The position numbers and the translations under genes are program-made. 64,000 nucleotides of DNA from Bathynomus jamesi (Eukaryota > Arthropoda > Malacostraca > Isopoda > Cirolanidae): NCBI GenBank assembly GCA_023014485.1, contig JAJOZX010000993.1, positions 552,501-616,500 on the forward strand. The letters are read 5' to 3'. Below, piece after piece: positions 21,765 through 32,234 of the stretch. The notes under the pieces are model-generated. The model ran no database searches and was not told where the DNA came from. It worked only from the letters and a program-made list of their open reading frames with translations. Numbering within the stretch: the stretch's first letter is position 1; every line of letters begins with the position of its first letter.

Positions 21765-22436
21765 TACAATGAGCTCAAATGTGAAGCTTAAGATTTTCAT
21801 GATTGCGTTCTTTTCTATAATTTGTTTTGGTTACATATATATATCGCACTTACCTCCATTATAATATAGATATGTATAAGTCGCTTGTTAGGCCTCATTT
21901 AGAATATGCTGTTCAGTTTTGGTCACCCTGTAAGAAGAAGGATATAGGTAGAAATAATAGAAAGGGTTAAGCGCACGCAACAAAACAAAGTTTACTCCAA
22001 CCTTACGTGGTAAACCATACGAAGACAGACTCAAAGAGGTGAATTTATATACGCTTCAAACACGGCGTTTGAGAGGCGAATTAATTCAAGTGTTTAAAAT
22101 TTTAAACAGATGCTAGTGAATATCTTTCGTAATGCAGCTGACGGATTTGGGAAATGCAGAGACACTGATGGTACTCATGCCGAAGCTAATACCTGAAGTT
22201 GATATATAGGTTGTAACATAAATTCTGCTCGATTAGGAAACGGACGATAGACAATAGAATAACTTCAAGAAAATGTGAAATAGTTTTAGAAATGTTGCCA
22301 AATACACGCGGCTACAGGTTTATCACGATACAGAATGACTTAGGCTAGTGTAGGCTTAGGCTAATGAATATTTTCTCTGGTGTTTTTCATATAGTTACAA
22401 CGCCACCCCTACGATATTAGAGTAATTGAAAAAACA

Positions 22437-23870
22437 TGGAGCCCACGAAAGAGCATATTCGACATGTGATGCTGTATGAGTTCCATAAAGGATCTAACGC
22501 TAGTGAATCCGCAAAAAACATTCAAAGAGTTTATGGAAATGATGTTGTGAGCGAATGGATGTGTAGGAGATGGGTTGAGAAGTTCAGAAATGGAGACTTC
22601 AGTCTGAAAGATTACACTGGTCAACACTCATTTTATTGCCATTCATATTAGAGTGATTTTGGGGTAACTTTGTGGTGCTGATTCCGAATATTACATTGGT
22701 TTTGCTAGATTGGCTCTAATTTATGAGATAATTGGTACCCCATTGAAACACGTAAAAATGCAAAAAATTTAATGTTCAGGCGGAGCCTACTTACAAATCG
22801 CATTGAAATTGTCTCAAATCATACAAAAGTAAACACATGAAATACATAATGGCATTTTATTCGGTCTCACCATCTAGAATGTTCCGGTAGTTTCCCATAT
22901 GCACGCGTTATGGTTACGTTTCCTATTAATTGAGGGTATTCATTATCTCAAGAACTAGAGCCAAATCGGAAAAACTACTTTCATATTGGAATTCAGCAAC
23001 CCCAAAATACCCTAAATTCGTACGAATTTCCTTGGCAACGAAAAAAAAATGTTTTTTTGTTGACCTGTGTTATCAACGAACAAGACGACCAAATGAGTTA
23101 GATGAAGAGTTGTTGAAAGCAACAGTGGAGGAAAACCCAACGGTAACTGTAAGAGAACTTGGCCTGCCACTCGACGTTAGCCATTTGACCATTCATCGTC
23201 ATTTGAAGCTGTTAGGAAAAGTAGTGAAGGTTGGAAAATGGGTTCCGCATGATTTGTCACAAGCGAATCTTCAACATCGAATCGATATTTGCACATCACT
23301 GCATTCTCGGCAAATGCAGGCACCGTTTTTGAATCGGATCGTAACTGGGGATGAAAAATGGGTCCTCTATAACAATATTAAGCGTTGACATTAGTAGCTT
23401 AGCCGTGAAACAAAGCCTGAACCTCAGCCAAGGAATGGACTCCATCCAAAGAAAATTTTGCTATGCGTTTGGTGGGATATGCAAGGAATTATTCATTTTG
23501 AGCTTCTGCCAGATAACCAAACAATCACAGCTGAAATCTACTGCCAACAACTCCAACGATTGAAGATGGCATTACAAGAAAAACGTCCTGCATTAATTAA
23601 TCGTAGAGGTGTTCTATTCCATCAGGTTAACGCGCGCCCTCACACTGCTCGAATCAGCACTGCCCAATTGGAGGCATTTGGTTGGGAAAAAATGCCTCAT
23701 CCACCTTATTCTCCGGACATCGCACCTTCAGACTACCATTTATTCAGAAGTCTGCATCACCATCTAGATGGACAAAAGTTGCAATCCAGAGAAGCTATCG
23801 AAAACGATGTGATCGCTTTTTTTAACTCGAAACCAAGGGATTTCTTCGAACGTGGCATAAAAAACTATAA
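22437..23870 (+). pseudogene. mariner (DD34D) transposase, broken
   Basis: The N-terminal helix-turn-helix region MEPTKEHIRHVMLYEFHKG...WMCRRWVEKFRNGDFSLKD is typical of mariner. It is interrupted at 22619 by a miniature element and resumes at about 23080 with RRPNELDEELLKATVEENP. VTGDEKWVLY keeps the first aspartate. The usual DNARPH becomes VNARPHTA at about 23622, so the second aspartate is replaced by valine. PPYSPDIAPSDYHLF keeps the third. A frame change lies near 23390-23450. After RGIKNYKLF the sequence passes without a border into LINE sequence. Terminal repeats were not identified. Confidence 0.85.
22619..23077. mobile_element. Miniature inverted-repeat element in mariner
   Basis: The ends GGTCAACA and TGTTGACC bracket a segment whose two halves align in inverted orientation (ATTTTGGGGT, TTGGCTCTA and GAGATAAT blocks occur in both arms). 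It separates KDYTG from RRPNELDE in the mariner gene. No coding capacity is seen. A clear target duplication could not be set. Confidence 0.55.
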
Positions 23871-24284
23871 GCTTTTTGATTTCAGATGCCTAGAATGGAA
23901 AGATGAAAAAATCTCCCTCATAACGAACGCAAAGCAACTTAATGGGATAAAAATTTACTGCGAAAACTGCATGACCGAAATAAACTCTTTTACGGTATTT
24001 AAAGTAGAAAGAGAATACGAGAAGAAAATAAAAGAGGAAAGTGTGAATAAAGAACAGGAAAACAGACGAAATGAAGAAAGGCGAAGCAGAAATAAATCAA
24101 ATACCGTCACACAACGAGGCCGAAACCATACAGGCGAAAGGGAGTATAATGGCAACAGTTAGTATAAAGACAACGAAGGATATTAGCACAGATAGCACAA
24201 ATAAGAAAAGACAAGAGTGCAATCAAGAAAACGGAGTGAAACTGTCCCCCAATAAGGAGCAAAAAACAAAGGCCCCGATTAAAT

Positions 24285-24572
24285 ATGGGGAAGGAATTAT
24301 ATGCAGATATAAAAGAGGACAATATATACTGTATATATAAACATCCCCCGATATGCAATTTCTTCTATAATAATGGTCATTGTAAATTTGGAGACGGATA
24401 CAAATTCTACCACCCGCACATCTGCCAGACTTACGCAAAATATGGAACCTGCAAATATGGGAAAAAATGCAACTATCAACATCTTCCGGCGAATCCAAAG
24501 GACAAAGGACAAAGTTTAAAGGGCAATAGAAATAGGAATAACAATAGGAATAGAAATAGGAAAACAAGCTAA
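24285..24572 (+). CDS. LINE ORF1 CCCH zinc-finger protein (C-terminal part)
   Basis: The second finger, C-x8-C-x5-C-x3-H (CQTYAKYGTCKYGKKCNYQH), is intact. The first, beginning CNFFYNNGHCKFGDGY, has the same spacing, but its third cysteine is tyrosine. An asparagine/arginine-rich low-complexity tail follows. CCCH fingers usually bind RNA, which fits a LINE ORF1 role in coating the element's RNA. The frame continues upstream into the charged 24000-24160 region after frame changes. The endonuclease of the same LINE starts 170 bases downstream. Confidence 0.7.
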   Translation: MGKELYADIKEDNIYCIYKHPPICNFFYNNGHCKFGDGYKFYHPHICQTYAKYGTCKYGKKCNYQHLPANPKDKGQSLKGNRNRNNNRNRNRKTS

Positions 24573-24741
24573 CCAAAAAAAAGTTTCAACATCGCAGAGA
24601 CGATACGGCTGCTAATTGTCATCCAACGCATGCAGTTGACACAGCTCGAAACCCCGAGCCAAACCGCTTCCAGGAAAGAAGCTACCAGAACAGGAAGGCG
24701 AAAACGAATCTCTCTCAGAGGACCATAGGCCAACGAAACAA

Positions 24742-25510
24742 GTGAAACCAAAGGAAAACGAACTTGAAATGCACAAGAGGCAACGAAAAACAAAGAACAT
24801 GAATATTGTCCTGGCTAATATTCAGGGAATAAGACCAACCCTATCACTCAACAAAGTTCCGTACCTGAGGAGATTTAGAGACGAAACAAGGGCGGACATC
24901 GCATGCCTCACAGAAACTCATCTTCAGGATTGCCAAGGAAATTGTGAAAACTGCGAACACTGTATTGAAGAAAGAAATAAATATAGAGGGTTTCAAGTAA
25001 TTAATAGCAGATAAAACAGCGAGACGTAAAGGTGGCTGTGCTATATGTGTACATGAAGGTCATATGACAGAGACGGTAATAAGTAAATCAAACAGCTTTG
25101 TGGAACTCCTAGCAGTGAAAATAGAAAAATTAAACGTGATACTGATAGTCATCAAGAGACTTTCAAACACTCCAACCGAAAAATTCTGGGAAGTCATTGA
25201 TAATATCAGAAACCTAATAAAGGCTATAAACCCTCCATCCCCCAATATAATGATCTGCGAAGACTTTAACTTCCCATTTATAAAATACAAGAAGGTGGAT
25301 AGGAATATACATATACAACAGGAAAAGGGAGGCACAAGAGAAGACCAGGAGCAAGCAAAAATGTTGATGGCTCTCACAAATTAGTTTATGCTGACACAGG
25401 AGATAACAGAAAATACCAGAAAAAATAACTGCCTAGATCTGGTATTCATGAATAATATGAACTTGTTTGCTGATATAAAAATAACCCTAACCATTATCTC
25501 AGACAAACGA
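24742..25510 (+). pseudogene. LINE endonuclease domain, broken
   Basis: MNIVLANIQGIRP...ADIACLTETHLQ (to about 24930) is the N-terminus of an APE-type LINE endonuclease with the TETHL motif. A frame change near 25010 is followed by SNSFVELLAVKIEKLNVILIV, FNFPFIKYKK (the usual GDFNFP is EDFNFP here) and DLVFMNNMN. Final parts of the domain are degraded. Confidence 0.7.
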
Positions 25511-25688
25511 CATAATCGAGATATCAACAAATATGGCCACAACATTAAAAGACAGTACACATATTGAGGAAAGAAGCAAATTTGGGGCCTTTAACTTAAA
25601 CTCCAAGACTATAAATTGGGAAGCAATCAGATCGCACATGGCCCAAAGAGAGTAGAGAACAGTTTTAGAGAATAAAACAACTGAAGAA

Positions 25689-26946
25689 ATGCTAAAAACC
25701 TTGGAAGAAAAGACGCCGAGAATTTTAGAAAAATATGCTCAAAAATCACCGCCTAAAGAAAAGAGGAGCTGGCTAAAGAGGCAAAAGAGAAGAATATTCC
25801 TCAAAAGAAAAAGAGTGGAGGCGAAGTTAGCCAACTGCGGAGATAATACCAGGAAAGTAATACGAGAAAAATGGAAGGTATCGACAGGGAAATACAAACC
25901 CTGATTAATGGCCATACAGAGAGGGAAGAGGAAAAGGCGGTAGAAGCAAAAAAGAAAAATCCAAAATACTTCTATAGCTATGCGAAAAGAAAAACAAAAA
26001 CGCGCGCCGCTATCGTGCCCTTAAGGAAGACACTGGGTTGAGTAGTGTGGGTTCATATATGGAGAGGGAGTTACAGAGTTACAGAGTCACCCACATGAAC
26101 TAACAGACGATTTAAAAGAAATATCTGAAACATTGAGAGCCCAGTATGAATCAGTTTTCAGTACCACAAAAAGTGACAAAGCTATACCTGACATAGATGC
26201 ATTCTTTGAAGAGAAATTGCAAGGAGAGTGTATAACAGGCTTTGATTTTACTCCAGAAGATGTAGCGAGAGCTATAGGACAAATGAAATCACACTCAGCT
26301 GCAGGTCCGGACAAGTGGAACGCATTATTGATTAAAAACTGTAAAAATTAAATACCTACTCCTTTACACTGGATATGGAGAAGATCCCTAGACACTGGGG
26401 AAATACCGAGCATCTTGAAAAGAGCAAACATTGTCCCTATATATAAAGGAGGGGACTTGATTACTGAATACTGCTCAGTCTTTACGTCCCTATATAAAAA
26501 GGAAGAAACTAATAGACTAGAAGAAACTCAGAGACATTTCACAGCAAAGACTGACGGCTGCAAAGCGCTGAACTACTGGGAAAAACTACGTAAACTAAAT
26601 TTGTACTCCCTGGAAAGAAGAAGAGAGAGGTACACCATAATCTACATATGGAAAATGATCGAAAAACTGGTACCAAACCTCAAATTAAACCTAATTACCA
26701 TCCAAACAACATTGGAAAATAGAGATGTGTAGTGTTCCCAAATTAAAGGCCCGACAAGGGGCCTCTTCAACACTGAAGGAAAATAGCTTGATTGTAAGGG
26801 GGCCAAGACTTTTTAACCAGCTTCCAAAGAACCTCAGAAACGTTACAGGCGTCAAAGTTGAAGTCTCCGAGAGAAGACTAGATGCCTGGTTATGTACGGT
26901 GGAGAGCGCAAGAAAGCAACTTGCTCCTCCACAAACCCAGGCCTAG
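25689..26946 (+). pseudogene. LINE reverse transcriptase remnants
   Basis: Frames 25689-25904 (linker, lysine-rich), 26133-26351 (QYESVFSTTKSDKAI, SHSAAGPDKWNALLIKNC), 26400-26460 (RRSLDTGEIPSILKRANIVPIYKG) and 26490-26946 (C-terminal LYSLERRRERYTIIYIWK, RGPRLFNQLPKNLRN) are recognisable. The polymerase palm with motifs A to D is missing between about 26465 and 26500, so the enzyme was internally deleted as well as frameshifted. Confidence 0.7.
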
Positions 26947-27100
26947 AGGCGAGGCCACCAGCTTGACCTTCGTGCGAAGAGAGACCAACACACGGAGCAG
27001 CAACGAGGTTTACGAGGTATATACACATATTTGGTCATGCTGTTCTTTTATTATCCTTAAAATATTATTCCTGCAAAATAGATATGAAGTTTTCACACAC

Positions 27101-27815
27101 CCTTTATTAAGTAACAAAATGGAGTACAATATGGTGAAATCTCACCATATCCTTTGATAAAATTTTCTAGTCTGAGTAACTTTCGATTTAACTTACCTTA
27201 TAACCATCTAAGACCTTTGTTTCAGAAAGCATAAAATTTTCTTTTCAAACTCATATTTCTTAATTAAATTTTACTTCAAGCAGTATGACCTCTTTAACAG
27301 GCCATAAAGCTTAATTACCCTCGTATAACTTGGCATAAAGGGGGGAAAATGCATATTAATAATATAAATTTTTTTGGGTCTTGCTGTGATACGGAGCACG
27401 TTTTGGGTGATACGCACAAAACATGGGTGTCTGTCACTGACACTCTCTTAACCTAACTCAGTCCTAGTTTAGCCTAGCTACATGAATATGTCAATGATTT
27501 TCTCTTCTTCGTAGGGCCTAATTTGTAACTGAAGACAAATTTTGCCTATGGAATGATTACTTCAATAGCACTTGTAACCAAATCATAAACACAATCCAAC
27601 GATTTCACCCATAAGTCTAGTTGGAAAATGAAGATTTCAACTTGCAGTAGAACCCCATGACACAAGACCAAAAATATAAAGAAACGAAAGCGAAGAAAAT
27701 TAAATAGTTAATACAGTTTCAAATGAATACAGTCTATCACATTTGCTAGGCATAGCGGTATCTGAGAGAGTAAGGACATAATTAAAATCCATTGGAGTAT
27801 GACACGCATCTCCAC
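27101..27815. other. Unassigned AT-rich stretch
   Basis: I see no gene, no long open frame with protein character and no clear inverted repeat. The left edge (27098-27140) may be a LINE or transposon tail. Confidence 0.6.
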
Positions 27816-28282
27816 TAGGGTGGCCCACTTTTCAATTTTGTTTGAAAAGTATAGGTGATCGTAGTTTTTCCCATTATTTGGCACTATACTAGCACATTGG
27901 TACCATTTTTACAAAAATTGATCAATATTTAGGGGTCTCGCATCGACCTTGAAATTACTAGTTTTTTTTTTAAAATGCGTACTTTTTAACTTTTTACTGA
28001 ATCAAGATAAATCATTAAGTAGGGATGTTTTCTGAATCCTCTTAATGAGAGAAGTCGTTTGGTGTGCTTGCCAATGTCATACAACTAACGGTTTAAAGGT
28101 TGTGCCTGTATACAGGTAATACCAATGTGCTAGGATAGTGCCAAATAATGGGAAAAACCACGATCACCTATACTTTTCAAAAAAATGAGTCACCATACCC
28201 GGGCGGAATGTATAATGTATATAGGTAATTAGAAAATGCACTATGCCTGTGCCAGGTACCTAACCTATTTCTTTTTTTGCAG

Positions 28283-31200
28283 ATCATAACATTTTGAAAT
28301 TCTGTCTGAGTTCCTCATCCTTTGTCATGGACAAATCGATGGCAACCATAACTGGAAGAACTCTTGAGGCTACAAATAGAGAGTCATCAAAAGGAAAGGC
28401 GAAAATAACATCGCTACCTTCTCTAAGATCGGCCTCGGAAATTTTTTTAGTTGGCCAACCGTCGTCCTCCATCAGTGGTAGCAAATTGCCAACAACACGG
28501 CAGGTTTTGCAATACTTCTTCAGTGTTATCCAGTACACTGCTAACAGGAAAGACGCATTCAAAGAAACCGTAAACAACGTCTTAAAGTTTTGGAACATGG
28601 CCCGCATTAAAACAATCACAAAGCTCAACTGCGAACGGAAGCTAGAGGCATTGTGGAAAGAGTGGCACTTAATCCAAAAGATCAGAAAACGAGAAACTGA
28701 CGCCGGAGGAAAACGGCAGAAGTTTTCGGACAGTGTGGACAAGCTGTGCGATATCGGAGCATCTGACGCTGTCGAAGATATAAAGAAGAATCGACTGCTG
28801 TCCGACAAGGACAAGAAAGAAGACATTGACTTCTACCTCGATCAACGTGGTCCTCGGGTGGCAACGATGAGCGGGAACGATAAAGTTTTCGCTGTAAAAA
28901 GAAAGCTACAGGAAGGAAGAAAACGTCCTCGCCAGGAGCCGCAAACCTCAAAGTGTGCATACGAAACCGGAGATGAGGCCATGGAGAATGATGATACTGG
29001 CATGTCAGGAGAATCGGAGACAGAACTAGCGTTCCCCCTGCCGAAAGAGCCAAGTGTGTCTGTCAATCTTCCTCGCCGCATCCTTAATGCACCTGCTGTC
29101 ATGGAAGTGGCTGATCGTTTCCGCATGTCCATTGATAGGGTGGATCGATTTTACATTTTTTTCGATTTCCATATTCTAATAGAGACAAAAACTTGCGCAT
29201 GCATGAGAAAATAGCCTCTGCAAAATCGTAGCTTAATAGGTAATCATCTTCTGCCCCCGGCAGAGCGATGAAAATCATATTTTAGTAGTCAAAAACGTAT
29301 TTTTAAACCCTAGCCTAGAGTCATAAAATTTTGCGTGTGTTATTTCATGCCTAAGCAACGATATAAATGCTATGGGAAATATATAAATGCATTATTTAAG
29401 ACAAAGAGCCGATCTGAAAATATGTATATTATACATATTTTCAGATCGGCTCTTTGTCTTAAATAATGCATTTATATATTTCCCATAGCATTTATATCGT
29501 TGCTTAGGCCTGAAATAACACACGCAAAATTTTATGACTCTAGGCTAGGGTTTACAAATATGTTTTTGACTACTAAAATATGATTTTCATCGCTCTGCCG
29601 GGGGCAGAAGATGATTACCAATTAAGCTAAGATTTTGCAGAGGCTAGTTTCACATGCATGCGCAAGGTTTTGTCTCTATTAGAATATGGAAATCGAAAGA
29701 AATGTAAAATCGATCCACCCTAATGTCCAATAATCAGGTGTGTATTGTGTATAGTATTCATCGATAGCGTCAGTTTTAAAGTGTCCCGTAACCCACATGT
29801 ATTCTTGACAGTTTCCTTTCCACTTTCCATTCTCTACATAGGTAGTAAGCATTGTGGCTGCTATCACACGTTCGGCGGATCCACCAGCAGACCTCAATCA
29901 GTTCAGCATCTCGAAAGAAACGGCTCGCCGGGGAAGAGTGTCACATCGCCGTGAAGTGGCGACGGCTGTGAAGGACTCCTTCACGCCACCGAGGCACACT
30001 GTTGTCCACTGGGATGGCAAAATGGTCAAGGTCAGTTGATTAAGTTTTCATAGCTATCAATTTAGTAATGAGATTCATGAAGCATAATATCAATTAAAAA
30101 GAGAACTGAATGTGAACAAAAATAGGTTACTTTACAACCATGAAATTGAAATATATGGCATGTGTTTCAGAACTTCCTTGGAACGGCGGAGCACCGCCAA
30201 GCAATTCTCATCTCCGGGGCTCCTCATTGCAAGAAGGAAAGTTGCTGTCAGTCCCAGCTGTTGCTGACAGCACCGGACTGTCGCAGGCGCGGGTAACCAT
30301 ACATGCTCTCGAAGATTGGGGATGTGAGGAGAGCGTCATCGGACTCTGCTTCGACACCACTTCCACCAACACGGGGAGGGTGCAGGGTGCAGTTGTCCGG
30401 CTGGAAAACATGCTCGGGCGACCGCTACTCCAGCTGGGATGCCGTCATCACGTCCTAGAGCTTATCGTGGGGGCAGTAGCCGTCACCCTGCTCGGAAGGA
30501 CTACGGCACGAACTGATCCTTTGTTTCAGCAGTTGAAGAGAAGGTTAGTTCATTTTTTGTGCAAGGTAAAGTTAGGACACACATGATATTCCACTAGTTT
30601 ATAAAACAGCAAGCCAAACCGGAACTTCAGAGTTTTCTCACACAATTTTCTTGTTTATTATTTTTGAAGATGGGACGAGCTCGATCTCTCGACCTACTGC
30701 AAGCTGCAGGTCGAGAATCTGGCGGAGAGTACGTGGCTAATAGAACTCCGGGACGCGGCGGTAAGCTTCCTGAGCACAGCTTCTGGTTTCGTCAGAGACG
30801 ATTACCGGGAAGTGGCAGAGATCACGCTCCTGGTACTCGGGACACAACCACGCCGTGGCATTCACCTCATGCGCCCAGGAGCCTACCACCACGCAAGATG
30901 GATGGCTAAAGTTAGTATTTTCAAACAAAAATAATCTAGAGATAAGTTTAAACGTTATTCAAAGATAAACATTTCATTATAACGCAAACAAAGTAATTGG
31001 TAACAATAAACCTGTCTTACTTACAATGGTGCCTATTCTGTTTCAGGTCATCTACTACACAAAACTGCTGATGTTCAGTAGGCAGCTGGAGCTCGACGCC
31101 GAGCTGGTCGACAAACTGCACAGGATCGTGGTGTTCATCGATCTTCTGTACGTACCAGCTTGGTTGGCGGCCCCTGTAGCAGCTGATGCGCCGTTGAATG

Positions 31201-31739
31201 ACCTGGTACTATACCAGCGTTTTCTGAGGTATAGGGCAGTGGACCGCGAGGTGGCAGAAGCGTCACTGGCAGTGATGAGGCGGCACTTCTGGTATCTGAG
31301 GCCTCAAACCGTCATCTTCGCTCTGTGCAGCAACAAGGTGGATGGCACTGTGAAGCAAAAGATGGCAGAGAAGCTGTCCCACCTCCCTGTACCCAAAGAC
31401 TTCACATACGAGAACGTCTCAGTCGACGAGATGACGCTACTCCCCGACCTGATCGACGAGTCCTCCTGGTTCTTATTTGCAAGTCTGAAGATGTATGGGT
31501 CTTCGTGGCTCACCCTGCCAACTGATAAGTGGGACGAGAACGAGGACTTTTGTCGTCTGAAGGATGTGATCTCTAATCTCCAGGTCACCAATGACGTCGC
31601 TGAAAGAGGAGTCCAACTGATACAAGACTATGCGAACAAGGTCACAAAGGACGAGGCACAGCTGCAGGATCTTCTGCAAGTGGTGGAAAAGAACGGAAAG
31701 AGCTCGGCGACTTCAAGAAGTCATCACTCGCCACGATGA
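28283..31739 (+). pseudogene. Element B transposase-like gene, five exons, disrupted
   Basis: Exons are about 28283-29135 (likely start ATG 28327, MDKSMATITGRTLEATN), 29723-30030, 30171-30543, 30670-30910 and 31047-31739, with GT and AG borders. Phase fits at MVK/NFL, R/RWDEL and MAK/VIYY. Motifs in order are LPTTRQVLQYFF, DIDFYLDQRGPR (about 28825-28860), HWDGKMVK, LCFDTTSTNTGRVQGA, LGCRHHVLEL, HHARWMAKVIY and NDVAERGVQLIQDY. A one-base frame change near 30230 and the palindrome insertion at 29136 break it. The D-T-x-x-x-N-T-G, C-R-H-H and H-A-R-W order parallels elements A and C. I infer a transposase. No catalytic triad is proven. The long opposite-strand frames at 28284-29132 are shadows. 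Confidence 0.7.
29136..29722. mobile_element. 587-bp near-perfect palindromic (foldback) element, copy 1
   Basis: It starts TAGGGTGGATCGATTTTAC and ends with the inverse. The two arms of about 290 bp mirror each other through the centre ATGTATATTATACAT. Flanks ATGTCCAT and ATGTCCAA suggest an 8-bp duplication with one change and a small offset. A second copy is at 45473-46062. The TAGGGTGG termini are shared with element B, so an A/B/C-type enzyme may have moved it. Confidence 0.9.
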
Positions 31740-32234
31740 CATAGCACAGAGGGACAACGTTGCAGCCAGTGACGTGTGATAGTGGTCAATACAATGCAAA
31801 AGTGTGATTGTTTAAGTTATTGTTTCTTTCTTCCTTATTTGTCTGCTATTTGCTGATTTTTTTGAAAAGTATAGGTGATCGTGGTTTTTCCCATTATTTG
31901 GCACTATACTAGCACATTGGTATTACCTGTATACAGGCACATCTTTTAAACCGTTAGTCGTATGACATTGGAAGGCACACCAAACGACTTCTCTCATCAA
32001 GAGGATTCCGAAAACATCCCTACTTAATGATTTATCTTGATTCAGTAAAAAGTTAAAAAGTACGCATTTTTAAAAAAAAACTCGTAATTTCAAGGTCGAT
32101 GCGAGACCCCTAAATATCGATCAATTTTTGTAAAAATGGTACCAATGTGCTAGTATAGTGCCAAATAATGGGAAAAACTACGATAACCTATACTTTAAAA
32201 AAAAAATTGAAAAGTGGGCCACCCTAATCTCCAC

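Larger units (their letters stand above)
19550..21830. repeat. Palindromic tandem units inside the Helitron candidate
   Basis: Three diverged units share GGTTCAATTATT, CAATAAAACTATAG and AAGCTTCACAAATCTT, each followed by an inverted counterpart (TGTGAAGCTTAAGATTTTCA, CTATAGTTTTATT). Unit 1 spans about 19550-19745, unit 2 about 19746-19865 and unit 3 from 19866. Unit 3 is cut at 19957 by the DD41D composite and resumes at 21765, as shown by comparison with the unbroken CTTGATACAATGAGCTC in unit 1. Confidence 0.8.
19172..21870 (-). mobile_element. Candidate non-autonomous Helitron
   Basis: Read on the minus strand, the segment starts TCTATATTATAATGGAGGTA at 21870 and ends in a 7-bp hairpin (ACCGCCC/GGGCGGT, 19183-19199) followed by TTTTTGCTAG at 19172. 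It is bounded by A and T, as expected for Helitron insertion between A and T. The CR1 reading frame is continuous across the two borders (LPL before, YKSLVRP after). No Rep/helicase gene is present. The inside holds palindromic tandem units, a DD41D composite and a short minus-strand frame (19520-19338) of unknown nature. Confidence 0.6.
15185..22340 (+). mobile_element. CR1-like LINE fragment split by two later insertions
   Basis: The piece at 15185-15413 reads MEWVNQ... and KANRVLGFISLNFEYKSYN on the plus strand. The piece at 19132-19160 resumes (YNTVLPL). The piece at 21871-22120 continues [16 protein letters not shown] and later LQTRRLRGELIQVFKI. The order matches the CR1 at 50.4-50.9 kb ([39 protein letters not shown]). 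Element A separates the first two pieces, and the candidate Helitron separates the second and third. Downstream of 22120 weak similarity to the C-terminus continues to about 22300. The remainder to 22430 shows nothing. Confidence 0.75.
23871..27100 (+). mobile_element. LINE with CCCH zinc-finger ORF1
   Basis: A charged ORF1 N-terminus (23890-24160, with a lysine/glutamate-rich stretch), a CCCH zinc-finger frame (24285-24572), an endonuclease start at 24742 and degraded reverse-transcriptase pieces to 26946 follow each other in LINE order. The C-terminal blocks match the LINE at 12548-13650. The copy has many stops and frame changes and is inactive. Between 26028 and 26088 it contains a short sequence also found at 32235-32290. 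Confidence 0.75.
27816..32226 (+). mobile_element. Element B: intron-containing DNA transposon, TAGGGTGGCCC ends
   Basis: The ends are TAGGGTGGCCCACTTTTCAA and its inverse, flanked by a perfect 8-bp duplication ATCTCCAC (27808-27815 and 32227-32234). Subterminal blocks TTTGAAAAGTATAGGTGATC, CCCATTATTTGGCACTATAC and ATACAGG occur in both orientations within each 360-bp terminal region. Each end is itself a partial palindrome. The centre holds one multi-exon gene broken by a 587-bp palindromic element at 29136-29722. Confidence 0.9.

Noticed and set aside
28284..29132. Long minus-strand frames opposite the first exon of element B
   Set aside because: The plus-strand frame carries the family motifs and joins later exons in phase. 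The minus frames are low-complexity shadows.
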